Shown here: positions 16,197 to 23,961 of the stretch, piece after piece
Layout of the letters: the number at the start of each line of letters is the position of its first letter
How positions within the stretch are numbered: position 1 is the first letter of the stretch
Origin: Alsobacter ponti
GTDB taxonomy: Bacteria > Pseudomonadota > Alphaproteobacteria > Rhizobiales > Beijerinckiaceae
Direction of reading: 5' to 3'
Assembly (NCBI RefSeq): GCF_024294805.1
Contig: NZ_JANCLU010000028.1
Coordinates: 1 to 49,089 of the forward strand
DNA: 49,089 nucleotides
The notes under the pieces: model-generated
What the model saw: only the letters and a program-made list of their open reading frames with translations
Told to the model about the DNA's origin: nothing
The model's database searches: none
Made by a program: the position numbers and the translations under genes

Positions 16197-17021
16197 ATGA
16201 TTCCCAACTTCTGCGCGAATTGCGGCGCGGCGCTGCCGGCCGGGGCGCGCTTCTGCTCCTCCTGCGGCGCCGCCGTCCCGCCCGTCCCACCGCCCGCGCA
16301 GGGCGGTCCTTCATGGTCTCCCGTGCAGCGCGAGCGCGACCGGGCCGGCGCGGTCGACTCCGCGCCGCGAGCGCCGTCTGAAGCTGGCGGGGAGCTCGCC
16401 TTTACCTTCCAGGGCCGGGCCGGGGAGTATTTCGGCATCTGGATCGTCAACGTCCTCCTGTCGCTGATCACGCTCGGGATCTACTCGGCGTGGGCGAAGG
16501 TGCGGCGGGTGCGGTACTTCTACGGAAACACCTGGCTGGACGGGCACAATTTCGAGTACCACGCCCGGCCCTCGCGCATCCTGATCGGCCGGCTGATCGT
16601 CGTCGCGGTGCTCGTCGTCTACCAGGTGCTGGTGACGATCTCGCCGGCCTTCGCCGTGCTGCTGATCATCTATGCCTTCGTGCTGCCGTGGGCCGTCAAC
16701 ACGGCGCTGGCGTTCAACGCGCGCATGACCTCCTACCGTAACGTGCGCTTCGCCTTTCGCGGCTCGTACTGGCCGGCCTTCGGCATCTATCTCGGCATGC
16801 CCATCGCGGTGCTGCTGAGCGCCGGCCTGCTGCTGCCGGTGTTCTCGCGCCTGTCGGCCAACTATGTCGGCAACGGGCTTTCGTATGGAACGGCGCGCTT
16901 CCACACGCAGGCGCGGCTGGGGCCGCTCTACGCCAATCTGGGCTTGGCGGCTCTGATCCCGGTCTGCGCGATCGGCCTCGCGGTTCTCCTCACGGTCGCC
17001 GCCTCGAGCGGGAGGTTCTGA
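16197..17021 (+). CDS. Zinc-ribbon and DUF898 (YjgN family) membrane protein, N-terminal part
   Basis: The 274-aa product starts at ATG 16197. Residues 6-23 form a zinc ribbon with two CxxC knuckles (CANCGAALPAGARFCSSC), then a Pro-rich linker, then DUF898: FQGRAGEYFGIWIVNVLLS, LITLGIYSAWAKVRRVRYFY and several membrane helices. DUF898/YjgN proteins are normally one polypeptide whose last third contains a second TLGL..PWA..R motif. Here that part is in the next frame, so this gene looks like the front portion of a split family member. The neighbouring M48 protease is a usual partner of DUF898 genes. Confidence 0.85.
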   Translation: MIPNFCANCGAALPAGARFCSSCGAAVPPVPPPAQGGPSWSPVQRERDRAGAVDSAPRAPSEAGGELAFTFQGRAGEYFGIWIVNVLLSLITLGIYSAWAKVRRVRYFYGNTWLDGHNFEYHARPSRILIGRLIVVAVLVVYQVLVTISPAFAVLLIIYAFVLPWAVNTALAFNARMTSYRNVRFAFRGSYWPAFGIYLGMPIAVLLSAGLLLPVFSRLSANYVGNGLSYGTARFHTQARLGPLYANLGLAALIPVCAIGLAVLLTVAASSGRF

Positions 17022-17022
17022 G

Positions 17023-17397
17023 ATGGGTGGTGTGAGCCTCTGGCACTGGGTCGTCGTCGCGGCCTATCTCTCCGTGTTCCTCGCCGGCGTGTTCTACCGG
17101 GCGGGCGTGCGCAACGTGGCGTTCAACGCGACCGGGCTGGACGGCGGCCATCGCCTCGTGTCGCGGCTCGGCCGGTCGCGCGTCCTGTGGATCGCCGTCT
17201 CCAACGTCGTCGTGACGGTGGCGACGCTCGGGCTGATGCGCCCGTGGGCGGCCGTGCGGACCTGGGACTACATGGTGCGCCACACCGCCCTCGTTCCCGG
17301 CGGTCCGCTCGACGCCATCGTCGGGGCCGCCGGAGAGGCGGGCAACGTCGCCTCGGCGGAATATCTCGACCTCGCCGGAGTGGACCTCGGCCTGTGA
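17023..17397 (+). CDS. DUF898 (YjgN family), C-terminal part in the next frame
   Basis: The 124-aa frame starts at ATG 17023, one base after the preceding TGA (TGAGATG), and is shifted by +1. It holds the second DUF898 half: GVRNVAFNATGLDGGHRLVSRLGRSRVLWIA and VATLGLMRPWAAVRTWDYM, which in other members continues the same chain. Either the family gene is split into two coupled proteins, or a one-base change, frameshift or sequence error broke it. The junction is in a loop between membrane helices, where a split could be tolerated. Confidence 0.75.
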   Translation: MGGVSLWHWVVVAAYLSVFLAGVFYRAGVRNVAFNATGLDGGHRLVSRLGRSRVLWIAVSNVVVTVATLGLMRPWAAVRTWDYMVRHTALVPGGPLDAIVGAAGEAGNVASAEYLDLAGVDLGL

Positions 17398-17404
17398 GGT
17401 GCGA

Positions 17405-18421
17405 ATGATCGAGGGCCGCTATTTCCCGCCCGAGTCGGCCCGCTCCATCGACGCGACGCTGCGCGCCGGCCCAGCAGGACTCCTGCTGCGGCTCGGCGAC
17501 GGCGCGGAAGCCGCCGCGCCGCGCATCGTCGCGGTGTCGCCGCCGGTCGGCAGCCTGCCGCGCAAGATCGAATTCGCCGACGGCGCGGTGTTCGAGGCGG
17601 CGCACGACGCCGATCTCTCCGCGCTTCCGCGGCCCGAAGGCAAGGTGGCGTCGGCGGTGCACTGGATCGAGCGTAACGCGCTCGCCGTCGCCCTGGCCTG
17701 CGTGCTGGCCGTCGCGGCGGTGGCCGCGTTTTACCAGTGGGGGCTGCCAGCGCTCGCCCGGGGCCTTGCGAGCGTGACGCCGCCCGGCGTCTCCGCCGCC
17801 ATCGACGCCGCCGCGCGCCAGACCTTCGAGGGGACGTTGCTGAAACCGTCGCGCCTGCCGGAGGCGCGGCAGGAGGCGCTGCGCCGCCAGATGGCGGCTC
17901 TCGGCGAGAGCGCCGGCCTGCCGCCGGCGGACCTGCTGCTGCGCGACGCGCCGTCGATCGGCCCCAACGCCTTCGCCCTGCCGGGCGGCACCGTCATCCT
18001 CACCGACCAGCTCGTCCAGGCGGCGCGGACCGACGACGAGGTGCTCGGCGTGCTGGCGCACGAAATGGGCCACGTCGAGCTCCGGCACGGCCTGCGCCGG
18101 ATTTACGCTGCCGCCGGGCTCTACGCCTTCGTCGCCGTGCTGGGCGGCGACCCGGGCCCGCTCGTCGAAACCCTGGCGACGCAGGCCGGCGTGCTGCGCA
18201 TCCTCTCCTATTCCCGCGACTTCGAGCGCGAGGCGGACCGGCGCGGGGTCGAGATCATGCTGGCGGCGGGGCGCGACCCCACCGCCTTCGTCGTGCTGAT
18301 CGGCCGCCTCTCGGGCGCGGCCGGACGGGACGGCGCGACCATCCTCGACACGCATCCCGGCGCCGCCGAGCGCGAGGCCGAGGTGCGCGCCCACGCGCGC
18401 GCGCTGGGCTGGCGGGGCTGA
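17405..18421 (+). CDS. M48-family zinc metalloprotease, membrane-anchored
   Basis: I place the start at ATG 17405, five bases after a GAGG ribosome site; GTG 17399 is possible. The 338-aa protein has a small beta domain, one membrane helix at about 92-110 (ALAVALACVLAVAAVAAF), and an M48 catalytic domain with HEMGH (219-223) and the downstream Glu zinc ligand in FEREADRRG. Substrate is unknown; homologues act in envelope protein quality control. It follows the DUF898 genes by a few bases, an arrangement seen in many proteobacteria. Confidence 0.9.
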   Translation: MIEGRYFPPESARSIDATLRAGPAGLLLRLGDGAEAAAPRIVAVSPPVGSLPRKIEFADGAVFEAAHDADLSALPRPEGKVASAVHWIERNALAVALACVLAVAAVAAFYQWGLPALARGLASVTPPGVSAAIDAAARQTFEGTLLKPSRLPEARQEALRRQMAALGESAGLPPADLLLRDAPSIGPNAFALPGGTVILTDQLVQAARTDDEVLGVLAHEMGHVELRHGLRRIYAAAGLYAFVAVLGGDPGPLVETLATQAGVLRILSYSRDFEREADRRGVEIMLAAGRDPTAFVVLIGRLSGAAGRDGATILDTHPGAAEREAEVRAHARALGWRG

Positions 18422-18464
18422 GGGGAGGGCGGATCAGGCCGCGTCCGGATCGGTCCGGGGCCGA

Positions 18465-18881
18465 TCAGCCCGGGGCCAGGAAGCTCTCGAGCTTCGCCTT
18501 CACCGGCTCCGGCCAAACCATCGAGGTATGCTCGTCGAGCCGGCTCGCGGCCAGCACCTGATGGCCGGACCAGCGCGCCTCCGCGCCGCAATGGACGGTG
18601 TGCTCGATCGTCACCGACGAGCGGCCGACCCGGGTGACGGTGAGGCGGAAGGTGAGCCGGTCGCCGAAGAAGGACGGCTTCGAGAAATTGCAGGTGAGGT
18701 GCACCGTCGGCGTGCCCCAGCGCTCCTTCCAGATGATCTCGTGCCAGGGAAAGCCGATGCTCGTCCAGAACTCCTCGATCACCCCGTTCAGGAGGTTGAG
18801 GTAGGAGGGGTAGTAGGCGGTGCCGGAGATGTCGCAGTCGCCGAAATTCAGCATGCGGTCCGTGGTGAAGCTCACTGGCAT
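18465..18881 (-). CDS. Acyl-CoA thioesterase, 4-hydroxybenzoyl-CoA thioesterase-like hotdog
   Basis: The 138-aa protein starts at ATG 18881 (MPVSFTTDRMLNFGDCD). The FGDCDISGTAYYPSYLNLLN segment is the hotdog active-site loop and helix of the 4-HBT family, with the catalytic Asp in FGDCD. HLTCNFSKPSFFGDRLTFRLTV forms the central strands. It hydrolyses an acyl- or aryl-CoA, substrate unknown. It is a single gene, convergent with the M48 gene and divergent from the GH16 gene. Confidence 0.87.
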   Translation of the reverse strand: MPVSFTTDRMLNFGDCDISGTAYYPSYLNLLNGVIEEFWTSIGFPWHEIIWKERWGTPTVHLTCNFSKPSFFGDRLTFRLTVTRVGRSSVTIEHTVHCGAEARWSGHQVLAASRLDEHTSMVWPEPVKAKLESFLAPG

Positions 18882-19254
18882 GGATCGCTCTCGGGATGGG
18901 GCGGGGTCCGCCGCGCGGGGCCAACGAGTCCTTCTTAGCGAAGCCGGGGTGGCGGATACAATGCCCCGCTTGTGCTCGCCGGACGGGAAATGGTCGCGCG
19001 ATGCGCGCAAAAGCCGCGGCCGGCGCGGCCCGCGCTCGGAACTCGGGCGGAAGATCCGGATTCCGCATTGGACGGCGGAAGACGGTGCGGGTTCCGCCGA
19101 GCTCCGCACGACCTTCGCGCCGAACACGGCCCGAAGTTCGCGGGCTTTGAGCTGGGACTTCGCGCATTCCGCGCGCGGAGGCAGAGATGCGCGCGGAACG
19201 CGTCGGCGCGCCCGAGCGTTGCCGGGTCGCCCCCGAACCGAGGTTTTCCACCCG
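18882..19254. other. Divergent intergenic region with no recognised feature
   Basis: These 373 bases separate the thioesterase and the GH16 gene. Frames are open across it but I see no protein-like sequence, no clear promoter and no strong hairpin. Confidence 0.5.
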
Positions 19255-22200
19255 ATGGCCGCTCCCCGACCCGACATGAACCTTGTTTTTGCTGACGAAT
19301 TCGACCGTACCGACTTCTACGACCAGCCCGTCCCCACATGGGACACCAGCTTCTACTTCGGCGGGCGGACCATCCTTCCCCTCTACCAGAAGCAGTTCTT
19401 TCTCGACCGGAATTACGTCACGAATGACGGAGTTTCGCCCGGAATCGACCCCTATTCGATCTCAGACGGCGTGCTGGCCATCACCGCCAATCCGTTGCCG
19501 CCGGAGCTCTCGCCGGTCCTCGACAACCGCACCTATTCGAGCGGCTTGCTGAGCAGTTTCAACGATTTCAGCTTCCAGTACGGCTATGTCGAGGTGCGCG
19601 CCCAGGTGCCGGCGGGGCAGGGGCTGTGGCCCGCCTTCTGGATGCTGCGCACCGACGAGGGCGTGCTCGGCGAGATCGACATCGCCGAAATTCTCGGAAA
19701 CGCCACCTCGACCGTCAACTCGACCATCCACACCTCCACCGACGGCGTCACCGTCACCTCGACGCCGGTGGTCCGCACCACCGTCTCGGACCTCTCGGTC
19801 GGCTTCCACACCTACGGAATGGACTGGACGCCGGACTCGATCACCTTCTCGGTCGACGGCGTCGTCACCGGCCAGGTCGCCACCCCGGACGCCCTCAAGG
19901 CCACCATGTACCTGCTCGCCAACTCCTCGGTCGGCGGAATCTGGTCCGGCGAGCCTAACGCCTCCACCCCGTTCCCCTCGCAGCTGCTGATCGACTACAT
20001 CCGGGTCTACCAGGACGCCGACCGCTCGGCGCTGGCCGTGCCGCGCAACATCGTGGGCGGCGAGGGCAACGAGACCTTCGCCGGGGCGGACGGGGCCGAC
20101 ACCATCGCCGGCAATGGCGGCGACGACACCTTCGGCGGCGGGGCGGGCGGCGACAGCCTCTCCGGCGGGGCGGGCGACGATCGCATCCAGGGCGACACCG
20201 GCAACGACACGATCGATGGCGGTCCCGGCGCGGACTACATGATGGGCGGCCGGGGCGACGACGTGTACTACGTCGACGACTCCCATGACATCGCCTGGGA
20301 CGCGCCGAACGGCGGCTACGACACCGTCTACGTCTCCGCCTCGAGCTTCCGCCTCGGCCCGAGCCCCCTCGGCAACGCTATCGAGCGCATGGTCTACACC
20401 GGTGGCGGGGACGCGACGCTGGTCGGCAGCGGTTACGCTAACAGCATCGTCGGCGGGGCCGGCGCCGACTGGCTGGACGGCGGCGGGGCCGCCGACACGC
20501 TGGAGGGGAAGGGCGGCGACGACGTCTACGTTGTCGATGGGACGGGGGACTTGGTCGTCGAGCAGGCGGGCGGCGGCTTCGACACGGTCCGAACCGCGCT
20601 CGCCGCCTATACGCTGGGCGCCAACGTCGAGGGGCTGGTCGCCACGGGAGACGGCCCCTTCAAGGGCGTCGGCAACGCCCTCGACAACCTGCTCGTCGGC
20701 GCGGGGAGCGCGGACAGTCTTGCCGGACTCGCCGGCAACGACACGCTCTCCGGCGCGGCCGGGGCCGACACCATGGCCGGCGGGGTCGGCGACGACGTCT
20801 ATGTGGTCGACGACGCCGGCGACATCGCTACAGAGGCAGCGAACGCGGGCTTCGACACCGTGCAGGCCTCGGTCGGAAGCTGGACGCTCACCGGCAACCT
20901 GGAGAGCCTGGTCTATACCGGCGTCTCGGCGTTTCGCGGCGTCGGGAACGGCCTCGACAATGTGGTGTCGGGCGGCGACGGCGCGGACACGCTGATCGGC
21001 GGCGCCGGCGCGGACACGCTTTATGGAGGGGCGGGCGCGGACCGCCTCAACGGCGGCCTCGGCGACGACCGGATCGTCGCGGGGGCCGGCGCGGACACGG
21101 TTACGGGTGACGCCGGCGCGGACGTGTTCGTCTTCGCCGCGCAGTCGGTGGCGTCGCGCGCCCTCGTCACGGATTTCGCCGTCGCGGGCGGCGATCGGCT
21201 GGACGTGCGCGGCCTCGGCCTCGCCAGCTGGACCGACGTGCAGTCCCATCTCTCGGAAGACGCCGGAGGCAACGCCGTGATCGCGGCGGCCGGCGAGACC
21301 GTGACGCTGCAGGGCGTGCGCGCCGCCCAGCTCGCCGAGGCGAACTTCGTCTTCGGCGCGACGGCGTCGGGGTCCGCCCCGGTCGGACTGACCGTGCCGG
21401 TGACGCAAATCGCCGAGAACTCCCCTGCCGGAACCCCGATTTCCGTTCTCATCGGCATGGATCCGGACCGGGGCGGCACGCTGAGCTACACCCTGGTCGA
21501 CGACGCCGGCGGGCTCTTCGCCATTTCCGGGCGGACCCTGGTCGTCAACGGTCCGCTCGACTACGAATCCGCCGCCTCGCACGACATTACGGTACGGGTG
21601 ACGGACGAGACCGGCCTGAGCTTCGACAAGAGCGTTCGGCTGGCCGTCACCGACGTGAACGAAGCGCCTTATGGCCTCGCGCTGTCCTCGGACCATGTCG
21701 CCGCCGGCAGCGCCACGGGTGCCATCGTCGGACTGGTCACGGTCCAGGACCCCGACGCCGAGGACGTGCCGACTTTGACGTTGGCCGACGACGCCGGCGG
21801 GCGCTTCCTGCTCAGCGCCGGGCGGCTGGTCGTCGTGGGGCCCCTCGACGCGCCGTCGTTCGACGTCAGCGTTCTGGCGACCGATAGCGGCGGCCTGACG
21901 ACGCAATCCGCCTTCACCGTCACGGTCGACGGCTACTGGTCGGGGGGCGCGGGGAATGTCGTCGACGGCACGTCCGGCAACGATCTCATCACGCCGACCG
22001 CGACCGTCGTCGGACAGCTCTATCCCACGGCCGGGCCGGACACGCTGCGGGGCCATGACGGCAACGACACGCTGGACGGCGGCGGCGGCGACGACAGCCT
22101 GGCGGGCGACGCCGGAACGGACAGCCTGGTCGGCGGCGCGGGCAACGACACGATGGACGGCGGGCTCGGCGGTGACACGCTGGCCGGAGGGCAAGGCGAC

Positions 22201-22758
22201 GACGTCTACGTCGTCGACACCGGCGACGCCGTCAGCGAACTGAGCAACGGCGGCTACGACACGGTATGGACGGCGCTGTCGTCCTATGGGCTCACCGGCA
22301 ATGTCGAAGCCCTCATCTATACCGGCTCCGGGGCGTTCAAGGGCAACGGCAACGGGCTCGACAACGCGCTGACCGGCGGGGCCTTCAACGACACTCTGGT
22401 GGGCGGCGCCGGCGCGGATTCCCTCTCGGGACTCGCGGGCAACGATCGCCTGAACGGCGGCCTGGGGAACGACACGCTGGCGGGCGGTTCCGGCGCGGAC
22501 ACCCTGACGGGGGACGCCGGCAACGACATCTTCCTGTTCACGAGCCCCGCGACAGCCTCCACCGCGACGATCACCGACTTCGTCGTCGGGCAGGACCGGA
22601 TCGATGCCCGCGCGCTCGGGCTCGCCAGCTTCGCGGACGTGACGTCCCACGCAGCCGACAACGGTCTCGGCTATGCGGTGATCTCGGCCGGCGGGGAAAC
22701 CATCACGCTGCAGAACGTCTCGCTCTCAAAGCTCGGCGAGGGCGACTTCGTGTTCTGA
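19255..22758 (+). CDS. Secreted GH16 glycosidase with RTX and cadherin-like repeats
   Basis: I start at ATG 19255; ATG 19276 is an alternative, and the longer upstream frame is not protein-like. The 1167-aa protein has a GH16 domain (about 8-262) with the catalytic GEIDIAE (Glu140, Asp142, Glu145). Gly/Asp-rich RTX calcium-binding nonapeptides and D-V-Y-V-V-D modules follow (about 268-700), then two cadherin-like units (about 705-895, with VTDVNEAP), then a second RTX block to the end. There is no Sec signal, as expected for type I secretion; the C-terminal FVF ends both blocks. Rhizobial relatives (ExsH/Ply type) trim exopolysaccharide. No secretion genes are in the window. Confidence 0.88.
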   Translation: MAAPRPDMNLVFADEFDRTDFYDQPVPTWDTSFYFGGRTILPLYQKQFFLDRNYVTNDGVSPGIDPYSISDGVLAITANPLPPELSPVLDNRTYSSGLLSSFNDFSFQYGYVEVRAQVPAGQGLWPAFWMLRTDEGVLGEIDIAEILGNATSTVNSTIHTSTDGVTVTSTPVVRTTVSDLSVGFHTYGMDWTPDSITFSVDGVVTGQVATPDALKATMYLLANSSVGGIWSGEPNASTPFPSQLLIDYIRVYQDADRSALAVPRNIVGGEGNETFAGADGADTIAGNGGDDTFGGGAGGDSLSGGAGDDRIQGDTGNDTIDGGPGADYMMGGRGDDVYYVDDSHDIAWDAPNGGYDTVYVSASSFRLGPSPLGNAIERMVYTGGGDATLVGSGYANSIVGGAGADWLDGGGAADTLEGKGGDDVYVVDGTGDLVVEQAGGGFDTVRTALAAYTLGANVEGLVATGDGPFKGVGNALDNLLVGAGSADSLAGLAGNDTLSGAAGADTMAGGVGDDVYVVDDAGDIATEAANAGFDTVQASVGSWTLTGNLESLVYTGVSAFRGVGNGLDNVVSGGDGADTLIGGAGADTLYGGAGADRLNGGLGDDRIVAGAGADTVTGDAGADVFVFAAQSVASRALVTDFAVAGGDRLDVRGLGLASWTDVQSHLSEDAGGNAVIAAAGETVTLQGVRAAQLAEANFVFGATASGSAPVGLTVPVTQIAENSPAGTPISVLIGMDPDRGGTLSYTLVDDAGGLFAISGRTLVVNGPLDYESAASHDITVRVTDETGLSFDKSVRLAVTDVNEAPYGLALSSDHVAAGSATGAIVGLVTVQDPDAEDVPTLTLADDAGGRFLLSAGRLVVVGPLDAPSFDVSVLATDSGGLTTQSAFTVTVDGYWSGGAGNVVDGTSGNDLITPTATVVGQLYPTAGPDTLRGHDGNDTLDGGGGDDSLAGDAGTDSLVGGAGNDTMDGGLGGDTLAGGQGDDVYVVDTGDAVSELSNGGYDTVWTALSSYGLTGNVEALIYTGSGAFKGNGNGLDNALTGGAFNDTLVGGAGADSLSGLAGNDRLNGGLGNDTLAGGSGADTLTGDAGNDIFLFTSPATASTATITDFVVGQDRIDARALGLASFADVTSHAADNGLGYAVISAGGETITLQNVSLSKLGEGDFVF

Positions 22759-22771
22759 TCGCGCTGTCGCG

Positions 22772-23773
22772 CTAGACGGGGGGCGTCGTCGAACGGCGCA
22801 CGACCATGTCCCCCTCCAGCAGGTGGAGGGCCGGCGTGGCGTCCCCGCCCGAGATGACGTCGAGGATGCGGCCGACCAGCTCATCGATGGGCTGGCGGTA
22901 GGTCGTCAGGGAGTAATGGGGCCAGTTCGCCATCGGAATGTCGTCGAATCCGGCGACCGCGATGTCCTCGGGCACGCGGACGCCGCAACCCTCCCGCAGC
23001 GCGTCGAGGCCGCCGAGCGCGAGAATGTCGTTGGCGAAGAACACCGCGTCAGTGCCGCCGGCGCGCCCCAGTTCGAGCCCGGCCCGGTAGCCCGCCTCGT
23101 AGCTGTACTCGCCCGCGCCGATGCTGGCGGTGAGCGTCATCCCGAGTTCCGCCAGCCGCGTGACGAAGGCGTTCTGCCTCTGAAGGCTGACGACCGTCCC
23201 GGTGAGGCCGGCGACGAAGGCGGCGCGCCTCCGGCCGAGGGCGTGGAAATGATCAGCGATCGCCCGCGCCCCGTGGGCGTTGTCGCAACTGACGGTCGTC
23301 AGGCGGGCTTCCGGCGCGATCCGGTTGACGAGCACGACACGCCGTCCCTCTGCGGCGAGCACGATCTCCTCGGCGCTGAGCACGGTGGCGGAGATCACCA
23401 CCAGCGCGTCGACGTGATACTGCCGCAGCGCCATCAATTGCTGGCGCACGTCCGACCCCGGCGCGATGTTGAACAGCAGGCATTGCAGGCCCCGGGCCTG
23501 CAAGCTCCGCGACAGCCGTTCCAGCAGCCCGGGGTAGTAGGGATTGCGCAGGTCCGAGACCACCAGGGCGATGATGTCGCTTTTCTGACGCGACAGAATG
23601 CTCGCGATGACGTTCGGGCGGTAGCCGAAGCGCTGGGCGGCCGCGAGGATGCGCTGGCGAAGGTCCTCGGAAATCGATGCGCCGGGCGTGAAGGCGCGCG
23701 ACACAGCCGACTGGCTGACGCCGATCAGGCGCGCCAGATCCCGGGCCGTCATCGTCTTGCTCGCCTCGTTCAT
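22772..23773 (-). CDS. LacI-family transcriptional regulator
   Basis: The 333-aa protein starts at ATG 23773. It has an N-terminal LacI helix-turn-helix (TARDLARLIGVSQSAVSRAF), the hinge region (RFGYRPNVIASILSRQKSDIIALVV) and a periplasmic-binding-like effector domain (AVAGFDDIPMANWPHYSLTT near the end). It is transcribed away from the CoA-transferase operon, with two operator-like sites in between, and a near-identical site lies before the enolase-superfamily gene. It most likely represses this catabolic island until a pathway intermediate binds. The ligand is unknown. Confidence 0.9.
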   Translation of the reverse strand: MNEASKTMTARDLARLIGVSQSAVSRAFTPGASISEDLRQRILAAAQRFGYRPNVIASILSRQKSDIIALVVSDLRNPYYPGLLERLSRSLQARGLQCLLFNIAPGSDVRQQLMALRQYHVDALVVISATVLSAEEIVLAAEGRRVVLVNRIAPEARLTTVSCDNAHGARAIADHFHALGRRRAAFVAGLTGTVVSLQRQNAFVTRLAELGMTLTASIGAGEYSYEAGYRAGLELGRAGGTDAVFFANDILALGGLDALREGCGVRVPEDIAVAGFDDIPMANWPHYSLTTYRQPIDELVGRILDVISGGDATPALHLLEGDMVVRRSTTPPV

Positions 23774-23796
23774 CTTTCACGGACTCCGGATGTCGT

Positions 23797-23811
23797 TTGC
23801 ACCGGATGCAT
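23797..23811. promoter_or_regulatory. Weak LacI-type operator-like site
   Basis: TTGCACCGGATGCAT resembles the stronger site at 23836 but with one base less between the TGCA halves. It lies 24 bases ahead of the LacI start and could serve autoregulation. Confidence 0.35.
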
Positions 23812-23835
23812 AACCGGTTTGATCCTAGCACGGCC

Positions 23836-23851
23836 TTGCATACGGATGCAA
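23836..23851. promoter_or_regulatory. LacI-type operator before the CoA-transferase operon
   Basis: TTGCATACGGATGCAA has perfect 6-bp inverted halves around a 4-base centre. It differs in only two central bases from the site at 27194-27209. The position between the LacI gene and the operon it faces supports it as that regulator's operator. Confidence 0.7.
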
Positions 23852-23961
23852 AGGCGGGTTACGGTGACGGCGGGATGAAACGCCGGCCCGGAGCCGGCCG
23901 AGTCGACGGGACCGTACGGCCGCCAACGGGCCGACGTCGCGTCGCGACGGGGAGTGCGCGC

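Noticed and set aside
20056-21120. Possible CRISPR-like or satellite DNA repeats
   Set aside because: The periodicity is the Gly-Asp RTX code in frame, with variable third positions and no constant-length spacers.
19462-22650. A 1062-codon minus-strand open frame opposite the GH16-RTX gene
   Set aside because: It mirrors the periodic RTX codons of the plus strand; the plus frame has the GH16 catalytic motif and RTX repeats.
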